NCBI RefSeq assembly: GCF_900107505.1
Contig: NZ_FNQH01000003.1
Coordinates: 372,001-436,000, forward strand
Length of the DNA stretch: 64,000 bases
DNA from: Trichococcus collinsii
GTDB lineage: Bacteria; Bacillota; Bacilli; Lactobacillales; Aerococcaceae
Direction: 5' to 3'
In this document: positions 25,416-34,689 of the stretch, piece after piece
Layout of the letters: every line of letters begins with the position of its first letter
Position numbering within the stretch: the first letter of the stretch is position 1
The notes under the pieces: model-generated
Told to the model about the DNA's origin: nothing
Database searches by the model: none
Seen by the model: only the letters and a program-made list of their open reading frames with translations
Program-made: the position numbers and the translations under genes

Positions 25416-25494
25416 AGACCCGATGACACTTCGCAAATAACGTTCAGATGGTCGATGACCGATCTCTGTTTATTCGCGCCAGTGAGTCGGGTCT
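25416..25494. repeat. Long multi-stem inverted repeat
   Basis: AGACCCGA (25416-25423) pairs with TCGGGTCT (25487-25494). Inside it AATAA (25436-25440) pairs with TTATT (25470-25474), and GGTC (25450-25453) with GACC (25457-25460). A 79-base foldable element between the WxL and DUF916 genes, unlike either repeat family. Confidence 0.5.
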
Positions 25495-25578
25495 AAATGT
25501 TTTTATGCGCGCTCTTCAGCTTTAAAAGGGCCAAGGTGAGCATTGAAATACACTATATAAAATTATGGAGGATAATAC

Positions 25579-26610
25579 ATGAAGCAATATAGAATTCGTG
25601 CAGTTTTTTTGTTCATGCTAATGACAGTTTTAGGAATAACAATATCCCCACCGGTAACAGCATCCGAGGCGACAGAACTGCCCATGTCGATAAAAGCCAT
25701 ATTGCCTGCCAACCAAAAAGATGGAGTCAGTGGGTATTTTAACCTGCAGGTAAATCCAGCTGAAAAGCAAATAATTTATATTGAGATCAAAAATAATAAA
25801 AGCGAAGACATTACGGTGAACTTAATGCCGACAAACGCTTATACACAACCCAGCGGCGGAATATTTTACGATGTGGATGTAGAATCTCCCGAGACGAGTT
25901 TATTAGATGATTCTTTTGCATTGTCCCAAAATATTTCAATGGATAGCGAAGTGGCGATAAAAGCAAACAAGACTGTTGAAGTTCCCATCGAGGTTACGGT
26001 ACCCGATATGAGTAAGGGCACGATTATAGGGGGAGTGCTCATTGGAGAAAAAACAGATGCTAGTGAACAGACAAGCGAAACCGTTGAAAAGGATACCGCT
26101 CAGTTTAAAGTTATTACAAAAACCGCTTTTGCAATAGCCATACAACTCGATTTACCCGAACAAGCAGAATCAGCTTTTTCATTTGGTGAAGCGGGCTTTA
26201 ATGCAGTTGGCCCAAACGTATTTATTGAGATGCGGAACGATGCCCCAATGATTCAAAGGCAGATTTCAGGTGTGTATAAAGTTTCTGACAAAGACGGACA
26301 AGAACTCTTTTCAGGCAAGTTTGAGCCCATAATCATGGCACCGAAAACAAAAATAAATTTCCCTATTCAGTGGGATAGTTCTTTACTGGAATCCGGAAAA
26401 TACACTCTTTCCATTACTGCCGATGTGGCAGGAGAAGAAATGTTCGTAGAAGAGAATTTCGATATCAACAATGCCGCAATTATAGCTTATGGCGAAAGAG
26501 CTAACCAGCCAATTGTCAAAACTCAGACAGGAATTCCTTATTGGGTAGTAATTGTTGCAACGGTTATTACCGTTGGCCTTGTGCTTTGGTTCGTAAAGAA
26601 GAGAAAATAG
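25579..26610 (+). CDS. DUF916/DUF3324 WxL-interacting protein
   Basis: A 343-residue cell-surface protein: signal peptide (about 1-28, VTASEA), a DUF916-type domain (about 35-160, YFNLQVNPAEKQIIYIEIKN), a DUF3324-type domain (about 165-305) and a C-terminal membrane helix (IPYWVVIVATVITVGLVLWF) ending in KKRK. This is the standard architecture of the protein that pairs with WxL proteins to form surface complexes. ATGGAGGAT precedes the ATG. It follows the WxL gene after a terminator, so it may be read partly from its own promoter. Confidence 0.87.
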   Translation: MKQYRIRAVFLFMLMTVLGITISPPVTASEATELPMSIKAILPANQKDGVSGYFNLQVNPAEKQIIYIEIKNNKSEDITVNLMPTNAYTQPSGGIFYDVDVESPETSLLDDSFALSQNISMDSEVAIKANKTVEVPIEVTVPDMSKGTIIGGVLIGEKTDASEQTSETVEKDTAQFKVITKTAFAIAIQLDLPEQAESAFSFGEAGFNAVGPNVFIEMRNDAPMIQRQISGVYKVSDKDGQELFSGKFEPIIMAPKTKINFPIQWDSSLLESGKYTLSITADVAGEEMFVEENFDINNAAIIAYGERANQPIVKTQTGIPYWVVIVATVITVGLVLWFVKKRK

Positions 26611-26813
26611 TAAACTACAGCAGAACGAGATGACAGCAACAAACTGTGGAAATCGGTCCAAAATATAAATAATAGAATAATAACGGCCACTCACAAGCTT
26701 TGAATACCTGATAACGCAGTCCCTCAAAAATTGGGTCCCACACATTTTTACATGATAAAACTGTTGACTTTCTTTTTCTATTTTGGAAAATAATCAAGTA
26801 TATAGGACGATCC

Positions 26814-26864
26814 AAATACCCTTGCTACAATGTAATCATTGCAGTAGGGTTATTTGCATTTTTT
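26814..26864 (+). terminator. Terminator after the DUF916/DUF3324 gene
   Basis: AAATACCC (26814-26821) pairs with GGGTTATTT (26848-26856), with further pairing CAATG/CATTG inside and a T run after. Confidence 0.6.
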
Positions 26865-26956
26865 AATGAAATTGGGAGCCCGTGGCAGATAGTCCTGAAG
26901 GAGGTCGGGGTGCTCTTTGAGCGGCCAAGGGAAAAAGTCCCTCCGATGACGCAAAC

Positions 26957-27007
26957 GTAGCTAACATCGGCGACACGATGGATGCGAACTTGAACCTGTT
27001 TATCTAA
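26957..27007 (+). pseudogene. Remnant copy of the cdr 3' end
   Basis: The last codons VANIGDTMDANLNLFI-stop reproduce the C terminus of the CoADR fusion (VAAYIGDTMDANLNLFI), and are followed, as after cdr, by the CTCCCGCTGCGGCGGGAG hairpin and by 52-bp repeats. Nothing upstream resembles the rest of cdr. It is a truncated duplicate, or the end of a lost stand-alone DsrE-like gene. Confidence 0.75.
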
Positions 27008-27023
27008 AGCAACGCATTTCTAA

Positions 27024-27052
27024 CTCCCGCTGCGGCGGGAGCCATTTTTTTA
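27024..27052 (+). terminator. Duplicated cdr-type terminator
   Basis: CTCCCGC (27024-27030) pairs with GCGGGAG (27035-27041), then CCATTTTTTTAT. Confidence 0.75.
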
Positions 27053-27080
27053 TGTGTAATAGTTGCCGAAAAGCAAGGTC

Positions 27081-27222
27081 GTCGGCTGAACGAAGGACGA
27101 AGAATGCGGAACAGTCAACACAAGCCTAATCCGTCGACTGAACGAAGAGTGAAGCCAGCCGAATGGCCGACGAAAGGCAGCATTGTCGGGCGAATGATCA
27201 GGACGGTATCCCGAAAGTGAAC
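27081..27222. repeat. 52-bp hairpin repeat, locus e (3 units)
   Basis: Units at 27081 and 27133 (period 52), then a diverged unit from 27184 (GTCGGGCGAATGATCAGGACGG) that parallels unit 4 of locus d. Locus e and the cdr remnant form one duplicated block. Confidence 0.78.
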
Positions 27223-27337
27223 GTTTTGTGCCAAGGCAGCACCGTATTTTTACCCCAGCGGATGCCAACTTAAAGTCCGGACGGCGCCTAAATGATATAA
27301 TCGAACATAAAGCAAGCTAAGAAGAGGAGGACATAAC

Positions 27338-28327
27338 ATGAAAGAAACAGTATGGGGAATGATCGGCTGTGGCGACGTAACGGAGAAGAAAAGCGGGCCA
27401 GGCCTGTATAAAGCGAACGGGTCCCGATTGAAAGGGGTATACAATCGCACGGAAGCCAAGGCGCATGATTGGGTGAAACGCCATGGACACGGCCAAGTGT
27501 ACGCAACAGTCGAGGAGCTGCTGGCGGATGAAGAAATCAACGCCGTCTACATCGCCACACCGCCGGCCACCCATTTCGACTTAGCCATGCAGGTAATCGC
27601 GGCGAACAAGGTGCCGTTGATCGAGAAGCCGATGGCGCGCACGTTCGCGGAATGCCAGACTATACTGGATGCGGCCGAGGAGAACGGCTTGCCGGTATTC
27701 GTCAGCTTCTACCGAAGGGCGCTCGAAAAATTCCAGAAAATAAAAGAGCTGTTGGACGAAGGAGCCATCGGGCAACCGCAACTGGTGGAAATCCGCCAAT
27801 ACCAACAGCCGGCTCCGGAAGACCTCGACAAGGACAATTTGCCTTGGCGTCTGGTGCCAGCTGCAGGAGGCGGAAAGGACTTGGATATCCAAGTGCATGT
27901 GCTCGATTACTTGGCCTACTATTTCGGGGACATCAACGCGATGACCGGCATCGTCGAAAACCGGGCTGGACTCTATGAAGTGGAGGACACTGTTTCGGCA
28001 TCTTTCCGCTTCGAAAACGGCGTCGTTGGATCGGCCGCCTGGTGCTATGTCGCAGACTTCGACTTGGATGAAGTGACAATCATCGGTTCGGAAGGGACCA
28101 TGGTCTTCGAAGGCACGAGCTTCGAATGGATCCGCCTTATCAGGGATGGAGAAACTACGACCTACACTTTCGAAACGCCGGAGCATGTCGCCATGCCGTT
28201 CATCCAGACCGTCGTCGACGAATTGAACGGCATAGCGAAAAGTCCAGCCGATGCCGCCAGCGCAGCCAACGGCATTCGCATGTTCGACGAATTGCTGAAG
28301 GAGTACCGCGAAAGATACGAGAGCTGA
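27338..28327 (+). CDS. Gfo/Idh/MocA-family oxidoreductase
   Basis: A 329-residue NAD(P)-dependent sugar or polyol dehydrogenase-like enzyme. The N-terminal Rossmann fold starts WGMIGCGDVTEKKSGPGLYK, the conserved EKPMA motif lies near residue 94, and the C-terminal alpha/beta domain carries GGKDLDIQVHVLDYLAYYFG with the typical conserved HxxD-like region. The substrate cannot be told from sequence. GAGGAGGACATAAC precedes the ATG. The uvsE gene begins 48 bp later on the same strand and may be co-transcribed. Confidence 0.87.
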   Translation: MKETVWGMIGCGDVTEKKSGPGLYKANGSRLKGVYNRTEAKAHDWVKRHGHGQVYATVEELLADEEINAVYIATPPATHFDLAMQVIAANKVPLIEKPMARTFAECQTILDAAEENGLPVFVSFYRRALEKFQKIKELLDEGAIGQPQLVEIRQYQQPAPEDLDKDNLPWRLVPAAGGGKDLDIQVHVLDYLAYYFGDINAMTGIVENRAGLYEVEDTVSASFRFENGVVGSAAWCYVADFDLDEVTIIGSEGTMVFEGTSFEWIRLIRDGETTTYTFETPEHVAMPFIQTVVDELNGIAKSPADAASAANGIRMFDELLKEYRERYES

Positions 28328-28375
28328 GCCCAAGAAACCAAAAACATCAAACAGAAAACCCAAAGGAGGACCTCT

Positions 28376-29632
28376 ATGAGCATCGGCTATGCCTGTCTGA
28401 ACATCGGGACACCAAACACAAATATCCGCAGTGTCATGCAGCGGAACGCGACCCCGGATAAACTGACTGAGGTGACCGCGCACAATATCGAGGCGCTGGA
28501 AAAGATGGTCGACTACAACATCGCCAATGACATCCGTCTCTACCGCATCAGCTCGGACCTGATCCCGTTCGGATCGAGTCCGGTCAACACACTCGATTGG
28601 CCGGAAATCCACAAGGAAGCCTTCGAACGCATCGGCGCCAAAATCCGCAAAAACGGCATGCGCGTATCCTTGCACCCGGGCCAATACACCGTCCTGAACT
28701 CGCCGACGGATGACGTCGTGGAGCGCGCCATCGAGGACCTGATTTACCACGATAAAATTCTGACCGCGCTCGGCACCGACACGGCCAACAAAATCGTCTT
28801 GCATGTCGGCGGTATCTACGGGGACAAAAAGGCGGCACTAGATCGCTTCGCCGCGAACTTCCAGCTCCTCCCGGAAAGCGTCAAAAACCGCCTTGTCATC
28901 GAAAACGACGATAGGCTATACAACATCGAGGAAGTTCTCAAACTGGCGAACCGACTTCAGATTCCAGCCGTCTACGATAATCTGCACCATGACATTAACC
29001 CACCTCCTTCAGGAGGCGCAGACCAATATTGGATCTCCAAAACGAAAAAGACTTGGAAAGAAGCGGACGGCAAACAGAAAATCCATTACTCCCAACAGGC
29101 AGCAGGGAAGCGTCCCGGCGCCCACACCGATACGATCCAACTGGAGACGTTCCTGCAGTTCTACGAACAACTCGACGACCAAACCATCGACATCATGCTG
29201 GAAGTGAAGGATAAAAACCTTTCCGCCATCAAGTGCCAGAACGCAACAACCGAAACCAAGCACCTAAAACTCCTCGAAAAGGAGTGGGGTCGCTACAAAT
29301 ACACGATCCTCGAAAAATCGGCAGCCGACTACCAATCCGTCAGGACGCTGTTGAAGGACAAGAGCAACTATCCGGTCCGGGAATTCTACTGCCTCATCGA
29401 AGATGCTCTTGCGAAAGAAACACAACCCGGCGCCGCCGAGAATGCTGCCCAGCATGTTTGGGGATACTTCAAGAACAAAGCGACTCCACAGGAACGCAAA
29501 GCCTTCGAGAAAAGTATGGAAGATTACCGCAACAGTAAAGGTGGCTTGGAAACGTTGAAAAGACAGCTGCTTAAGTTGGTGATGAAGTATGAAGAAAAAT
29601 ATTTGATGCAGTCGTTGTATTTCTATATTTAG
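28376..29632 (+). CDS. uvsE: UV damage endonuclease UvsE
   Basis: A 418-residue UvdE/UvsE-type endonuclease that nicks 5' of UV photoproducts, giving repair independent of UvrABC. It starts MSIGYACLNIGTPNTNIR. TIM-barrel metal-site motifs are visible: RVSLHPGQYTVLNSP (about 98-112), HVGGIYGDK, LVIENDDRLYNIEEV and AVYDNLHHDINPP. The C-terminal extension after about residue 300 makes it longer than the minimal family enzyme but within the Firmicute range. AAAGGAGGACC precedes the ATG. A strong terminator follows. Confidence 0.9.
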   Translation: MSIGYACLNIGTPNTNIRSVMQRNATPDKLTEVTAHNIEALEKMVDYNIANDIRLYRISSDLIPFGSSPVNTLDWPEIHKEAFERIGAKIRKNGMRVSLHPGQYTVLNSPTDDVVERAIEDLIYHDKILTALGTDTANKIVLHVGGIYGDKKAALDRFAANFQLLPESVKNRLVIENDDRLYNIEEVLKLANRLQIPAVYDNLHHDINPPPSGGADQYWISKTKKTWKEADGKQKIHYSQQAAGKRPGAHTDTIQLETFLQFYEQLDDQTIDIMLEVKDKNLSAIKCQNATTETKHLKLLEKEWGRYKYTILEKSAADYQSVRTLLKDKSNYPVREFYCLIEDALAKETQPGAAENAAQHVWGYFKNKATPQERKAFEKSMEDYRNSKGGLETLKRQLLKLVMKYEEKYLMQSLYFYI

Positions 29633-29637
29633 AGAAC

Positions 29638-29682
29638 GCAAACAAGCCTAACAAGATGAATACTTGCTAGGCTCGTTTGCGT
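29638..29682 (+). terminator. Terminator of uvsE
   Basis: GCAAAC-AGCCTA-CAAG pairs with CTTG-TAGGCT-GTTTGC (29638-29680). The stretch to 29870 is AT-rich with nothing else recognised. Confidence 0.75.
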
Positions 29683-29873
29683 TAAGATTTTTATTTTCAG
29701 AAAAGACTTAGTTTGTGCCAATATGCCATCAGCAAATCTACTAATGCTGTATACATGTTATTATGCCGTGGGAACTTATACTTAAATAAGATTCTTCGCT
29801 GTAGCTAAACTATGAAATATCTAAAATAGAGTTTCAAGAATCCCAAGATGCGGAACACCGTAATAAAATCAAA

Positions 29874-29918
29874 AAAAGCCAGTCCAACATTTGCGCAAGC
29901 AAATCTGTCCTGGCTTTT
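29874..29918 (-). terminator. Terminator of the YhcH-type gene
   Basis: AAAAGCCAG (29874-29882) pairs with CTGGCTTTT (29910-29918); the minus strand continues into TTTTTTGATTTTATT. Confidence 0.75.
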
Positions 29919-29931
29919 CAATTATCTTCTG

Positions 29932-30378
29932 TCACAGCGCCACTTTAACGACAACTTTCTTGATCGGTGCCGGTCCATCAACCGCCATTCCGGGACGGTG
30001 GGCATCCTGCGGGGTGAAGACAGCAAACTGTCCTGCGTGCACAACGAAATGATCGCCCTCCGCATCAAAGAAATACACGTCATCTTCCGGACGATCCTCC
30101 GTTTTCACGACGCTATCCAGCGTTTTCCAGCCCATCTTTTCTCTGCCAGCTACGACGTACTGGATGTCCGTGTACCTATAATGCGCCTCCCAACGGCATT
30201 CGTCTGCTGAACGCGTATCGTATTCCTGCACCAGCGCAAACACCGCATCACCATCGATCTCGTAACGCCCAACTGGCAACGATGCTACATCTGTCTCCTT
30301 CAAAAATGCCAGCCCTTTGTAGAGCTGCTCATTCAACCCCTGATAAAATTCCATATTCGCCAATGCCTCAATAATCAC
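29932..30378 (-). CDS. YhcH/YjgK/YiaL (DUF386) family protein
   Basis: A 148-residue cupin-like protein of the YhcH/YjgK/YiaL family, linked in other bacteria to sugar (sialic acid, beta-galactoside) metabolism. Conserved stretches: EAHYRYTDIQYVVAGREKMG, YFDAEGDHFVVH-type and FAVFTPQDAHRPGM (metal-binding His) near the C terminus. The start chosen is GTG at 30378 (MIIEALANMEFYQGLN), with ACGGAGG upstream, which matches the family N terminus; longer in-frame extensions run into a repeat and are rejected. Single-gene unit. Confidence 0.82.
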   Translation of the reverse strand: MIIEALANMEFYQGLNEQLYKGLAFLKETDVASLPVGRYEIDGDAVFALVQEYDTRSADECRWEAHYRYTDIQYVVAGREKMGWKTLDSVVKTEDRPEDDVYFFDAEGDHFVVHAGQFAVFTPQDAHRPGMAVDGPAPIKKVVVKVAL

Positions 30379-30517
30379 GAAAACATTCCTCCGTTCATTC
30401 AATTGTGAAACACTAGTTCCAGTATAGGCCGGATTCAGCCGGTTGGATAGGCTTACATCAGAATGTTGCGATTTCTGTCGCAAATACGAGCGGTGCCGCG
30501 ACTTCAGCCTATTCCGA

Positions 30518-30662
30518 CCAACTCCGACGAAGATCCTTCTCATCGGAGAACACTACAACATCAGCTATCCCACCTCCTGCGAGCGAGTGTTGACCGTAGG
30601 AGAGTGTCTCGCCGGAAGCGCAACTCCGGCGAAACCGCCTTAGCCGGAGGTAACAATCATTC
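30518..30662. repeat. GC-rich composite repeat E
   Basis: One short copy with arms such as CTCCGACGAAGATCCTTCTCATCGGAG and ACTCCGGCGAAACCGCCTTAGCCGGAG. It is the last member of this family before the polysaccharide locus. Confidence 0.75.
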
Positions 30663-31357
30663 CGGAAAGGTGCTGCCTGAAATTATGATTATTGGAATAT
30701 AAAGAAGAAACCTGTCAGGAAAGGACTATAATAGAGTGTATCTTTTGCAAAATAAAAAAGTAATGAAATAACATGCAAGGAGAACGTCTCTCGGTGGTTG
30801 GCGGAAATTATTTCAGAAAATTTGTCTGGATTGTGCCCAGCTGACGACCATTAAAAGATGACTGAGAATAGAGGGAGTATGTAAAGCGTAACGGGATTAT
30901 CATGGAGGGGACATAAGACTGTCATATATGTTGAGAAGCAAATGGATAAATAGTTAATGTTAACGTTTGAAGCGCTTACTTGTAAAATTTCCGTATTTTT
31001 TATGAAAATTATTAGTTTCTGTGGAGAAAAAATTCAAATTTTATGTAAATTTTGAGAATGGAGTGTTATCATTATTAGTATTGTAAGATATTTCAAACTA
31101 GTTTAATAATTTTTAGAAATATTTATCTCAAGTTGCTATTTAAATCAAGCAATTAAAAGATTTTATAATGATTTTTGAGATGTGTGGAACTTGTTTAATA
31201 TTGACTTCGTTAATTTGTTTTTAATCAAAAACACAAAGTGTTTCCGGTTATTTTTTTGGAAACAGTATAAATTTATTTTTTGTAAATATTTAGATAATAT
31301 TACTTTTATTATTTGTAAGCAAACGGAGTTCGGGCGAGGATACAGCTTTATTTTCTG
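30663..31357. other. Long AT-rich leader region of the polysaccharide locus
   Basis: About 700 bp without a supportable gene. A TATAAT lies at 30726-30731 and a cre-like core AAGCGCTT near 30974. The rest is very AT-rich and may hold promoter and leader elements, none of which I recognise. Confidence 0.4.
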
Positions 31358-31373
31358 AAGGAGGATATTGTGT

Positions 31374-32051
31374 ATGGAGATTGAAGAAAACTTAAATGTC
31401 GCGGCTTTTACTGTATTGGAGAACAGTGTGGTCGCAAGAAGCAAGCCATTTTACTTAGGATTAAAGCGCATGACTGACTTTTTCCTGGCACTGATCGGGC
31501 TGATTATTTTGTCTCCGGTGTTCCTGATTGTGGCGTTCCTAATAAAGTGGGATGATCCGAAGGGGACAGTCTTCTTCGGTCAAGAACGTGTCGGGAAAGA
31601 CGGTGAGCTGTTCAAAATGTACAAGTTCCGCTCAATGTATGTGGATGCTGAAGAGCGATTGGCTAATCTGCTGAAGTACAACGAAGTCAGCGGAGCGATG
31701 TTCAAGATGAAGGAAGATCCGCGCGTCACGAAGATAGGCACCTGCATCCGTAAGTGCAGCATTGACGAACTGCCCCAGCTCCTCAATGTCCTGAGAGGGG
31801 ACATGAGCCTGGTTGGGCCGCGTCCGGCATTGATTAGGGAAGTCGACGAATACACAAACTATGATAAGCAGCGGTTATTGGTCACGCCTGGCATAAGCGG
31901 ATTGTGGCAAGTGAGCGGACGGAGCCGGTTAACATTCGCGCAGATGGTCGAATTGGACTTGGAGTATGTCACCACACGTTCTTACTGGATGGACATCAAG
32001 ATCCTGTTCAAGACGGTCAGAGTAGTGTGTAAGGGTGATGGCGCTTATTAG
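31374..32051 (+). CDS. Short phosphoglycosyltransferase (undecaprenyl-phosphate sugar transferase)
   Basis: A 225-residue monotopic phosphoglycosyltransferase of the bacterial sugar transferase family, which loads the first sugar-1-phosphate onto undecaprenyl phosphate. One N-terminal membrane segment (FFLALIGLIILSPVFLIVAF) is followed by the catalytic core: KFRSMYVDAEERL, DELPQLLNVLRGDMSLVGPR and SGLWQVSGRS. It has only the catalytic domain, unlike the next gene. The ATG at 31374 has AAGGAGG nine bases upstream. It opens the exopolysaccharide gene cluster; the gap to the next gene is 21 bp. Confidence 0.88.
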   Translation: MEIEENLNVAAFTVLENSVVARSKPFYLGLKRMTDFFLALIGLIILSPVFLIVAFLIKWDDPKGTVFFGQERVGKDGELFKMYKFRSMYVDAEERLANLLKYNEVSGAMFKMKEDPRVTKIGTCIRKCSIDELPQLLNVLRGDMSLVGPRPALIREVDEYTNYDKQRLLVTPGISGLWQVSGRSRLTFAQMVELDLEYVTTRSYWMDIKILFKTVRVVCKGDGAY

Positions 32052-32072
32052 AAAGGCTGAGGGGTATGTCGA

Positions 32073-33485
32073 ATGTATAAGTTAGCGAACAGTGGTTGGT
32101 TAAAGCATTTTGATTTTATGGTAATTGATCTATTTTTATTGGAAGCAGCATTTATTAGTTCCTATATGATTCGTTTCGGGTTCTCCTCGCCCTTCGCGAC
32201 GTCCATCTATGCAGTGTTGGGGGTTATCCTCCCGATCCTGCACATTTTTATAGTCTTTTTTACAGAGGAGTATTCCGGTATCCTCAGAAGGGGTTATCTG
32301 AAGGAGTTCAAAGCGGTCCTTAAGCATAACAGCATATTGGTTGCGATGGTGACTTTCTACATGTTTATGACGCAGCAATCAATGGACTATTCCCGCAGCA
32401 TGCTCTTCACGTTCTGGGGAATCAACATCGTTTTCTTGTGGCTGGGCAGAGTGTTACTGAAGAGAGTTTTGCTTATGGCTTATTCCAACGAGAGGAACCT
32501 ATCCTATATGTTGGTCGTGACCTCAAAAGCAGTTGCCGAAAGAACGATCAATCAACTGCAAAAAGAGAAATACAGTGATTACATCATTAAAGGACTTACG
32601 ATTGTTGATGCCGATATGATAGGTCAAACGGTCAATGGCGTTCCCGTAGTTGCGACTGATGACACACTGCATGAATACCTGAGGACGAATACTGTGGATG
32701 GCGTCTTTATACATGTACGCAATTCTTATGATGAAATTGTAGCGATTACGGATAGTTTGTTGGCTATGGGAATAACGGTCCATATTTCCTTGGATCATGT
32801 ATCAAGCGAAATGCCGAATAAAGTGGTACAAGAAATCAACGGCTGCACTGTCCTGACGACAAGCATCAAAATGGCGACGAAACGCCAGCTGTTCATCAAG
32901 AGAGTCATTGATATCTGCGGTGGGCTGGCCGGACTATTGGCGACCATCATTGCTTTCATCATTTTCGCGCCGATCATTTACAAACAGTCCCCTGGCCAGA
33001 TATTCTTCTCGCAGGAACGGGTCGGCCGCAACGGCAGACGGTTCCGCATCTACAAATTCCGCTCCATGTATATGGATGCCGAAGAACGCAAGAAGGAACT
33101 GATGGCCCATAACAAGATGGATGGCCTGATGTTCAAAATGGACGACGATCCACGCATCATGCCAATCGGTAAGTTCATCCGCCGCGTGTCGATAGACGAA
33201 TTGCCGCAAAGCATCAATATCCTCAAAGGGGATATGAGCCTAGTCGGAACAAGACCTCCGACAGTGGATGAATACGAGCAATACGAATTGCATCATAAAC
33301 GACGCCTTGCGGCAAAGCCTGGACTTACCGGCATGTGGCAAGTCAGCGGCAGAAGCGATATCACCGACTTTGAAGAAGTCGTGAAACTGGACACAGAATA
33401 TATCAGCAATTTCTCATTGGGATTATACATGAAGATTCTCTTTAAGACAGTAGCGGTTGTGCTGGGCAAAAAGGGTTCAGTATAA
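32073..33485 (+). CDS. Long polyprenyl glycosylphosphotransferase (WbaP/CpsE-like)
   Basis: A 470-residue integral membrane initiating transferase: four N-terminal membrane helices (about 10-125), a central CoA-binding-like domain (about 150-250, MLVVTSKAVAERTINQLQKE) and the C-terminal catalytic domain with KFRSMYMDAEERK, DELPQSINILKGDMSLVGTR and TGMWQVSGRSDITDFEEVV. It catalyses transfer of a sugar phosphate to undecaprenyl phosphate. Its catalytic domain is a paralog of the preceding gene, so the locus has two candidate initiators in tandem, perhaps with different sugar preferences. GAGGGG precedes the ATG. Confidence 0.9.
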   Translation: MYKLANSGWLKHFDFMVIDLFLLEAAFISSYMIRFGFSSPFATSIYAVLGVILPILHIFIVFFTEEYSGILRRGYLKEFKAVLKHNSILVAMVTFYMFMTQQSMDYSRSMLFTFWGINIVFLWLGRVLLKRVLLMAYSNERNLSYMLVVTSKAVAERTINQLQKEKYSDYIIKGLTIVDADMIGQTVNGVPVVATDDTLHEYLRTNTVDGVFIHVRNSYDEIVAITDSLLAMGITVHISLDHVSSEMPNKVVQEINGCTVLTTSIKMATKRQLFIKRVIDICGGLAGLLATIIAFIIFAPIIYKQSPGQIFFSQERVGRNGRRFRIYKFRSMYMDAEERKKELMAHNKMDGLMFKMDDDPRIMPIGKFIRRVSIDELPQSINILKGDMSLVGTRPPTVDEYEQYELHHKRRLAAKPGLTGMWQVSGRSDITDFEEVVKLDTEYISNFSLGLYMKILFKTVAVVLGKKGSV

Positions 33486-33552
33486 AGTGGATATATATTG
33501 TTTATAATTTTAGATAAATTTTAGAAAGACCCATTAAAGGGAGTTAATAGAC

Positions 33553-34593
33553 ATGACAAATGTAGATTTAAACAACAAAACAATTTTTATTACTGGTGTA
33601 TCTGGATTTATTGGTTCCAATCTAGCTATGAAATTATTTAATACTTTAGAGGGTATAAAAATTATAGGCATCGATAATATGAATGATTATTACGATGTCA
33701 AGCTAAAAGAGTCTAGGTTGGAAGCATTAGAAAGGGATCCTAATTTTCTTTTCATTCAGGGTAATATTGCGGATAAGGAAACAATTGATACTATTTTCAA
33801 TACATACAAACCACATATTGTGGTCAATTTAGCCGCTCAGGCGGGCGTTCGGTACAGTATTACAAATCCAGAGGCCTATATCGAATCAAATCTGATCGGA
33901 TTTTTTAATATACTTGAAGCAGTTCGTCATTCATACGATGCAGGAAATACACCTGTGGAACATCTAGTATATGCAAGTAGTTCTTCGGTATATGGTTCCA
34001 ATAAAAAAGTTCCATACTCTACAGAGGACAAAGTGGATAATCCTGTTTCTCTATACGCAGCAACAAAGAAGTCGAATGAATTAATGGCTCATGCATATAG
34101 CAAGTTGTACGATATTCCAACGACAGGATTACGTTTTTTTACAGTATACGGACCAGCCGGACGACCAGATATGGCATATTTTGGATTTACCAATAAGCTG
34201 GTTGCAGGGCAGAAAATTCAGATTTTTAATTATGGCGATATGTATCGTGACTTTACTTATATTGATGATATTGTAAAAGGCATTGCCTTGGTATTACAGA
34301 AAAGTCCAGAGCTGACTGAAGATAATGTGAAATATAAAATTTATAATATTGGGAATAATCAACCAGAAAGTCTTATGTATTTTGTGGAAACATTGGAAAC
34401 GTGTCTTATGGAAGAAGGAATAATTGATAAAGTTGCTGAAAAAGAACTTCTTCCAATGCAACAAGGAGACGTGTATCAGACATTTGCAGATGTTGATGAC
34501 TTAACTCGTGATTTTGGATTTAAACCAAGTACTAGTCTAGAAGAAGGATTAAGGAAATTTGCAAAGTGGTATCGCGAATATTACATGGGATAA
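33553..34593 (+). CDS. UDP-glucuronate 4-epimerase-type SDR
   Basis: A 346-residue extended short-chain dehydrogenase predicted to interconvert UDP-glucuronate and UDP-galacturonate. The NAD site is FITGVSGFIGSNLA, followed by IDNMNDYYDVKLKESRL, which is characteristic of this subgroup, then NLAAQAGVRYSI, catalytic SSSSVYG, and YAATKKSNE (Tyr/Lys pair). RFFTVYGPAGRPDMAYF fits the same subgroup. It is more AT-rich in codon use than the preceding genes. The Ugd encoded at 49948 would supply UDP-glucuronate. AAAGGGAG precedes the ATG. Confidence 0.85.
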   Translation: MTNVDLNNKTIFITGVSGFIGSNLAMKLFNTLEGIKIIGIDNMNDYYDVKLKESRLEALERDPNFLFIQGNIADKETIDTIFNTYKPHIVVNLAAQAGVRYSITNPEAYIESNLIGFFNILEAVRHSYDAGNTPVEHLVYASSSSVYGSNKKVPYSTEDKVDNPVSLYAATKKSNELMAHAYSKLYDIPTTGLRFFTVYGPAGRPDMAYFGFTNKLVAGQKIQIFNYGDMYRDFTYIDDIVKGIALVLQKSPELTEDNVKYKIYNIGNNQPESLMYFVETLETCLMEEGIIDKVAEKELLPMQQGDVYQTFADVDDLTRDFGFKPSTSLEEGLRKFAKWYREYYMG

Positions 34594-34689
34594 GGTTTAA
34601 ATTAATCTATAACAATAGAATTATTTCGTTGTTAATGAAAACGGAAAGTATTCATTAAGATATTATAAAAGCCGATAATCTCTCAAGTG

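Noticed and set aside
27581-28804. Leftward 407-codon frame opposite the Gfo/Idh and uvsE genes
   Set aside because: It is antisense to two well-supported genes and shows no motif of its own.
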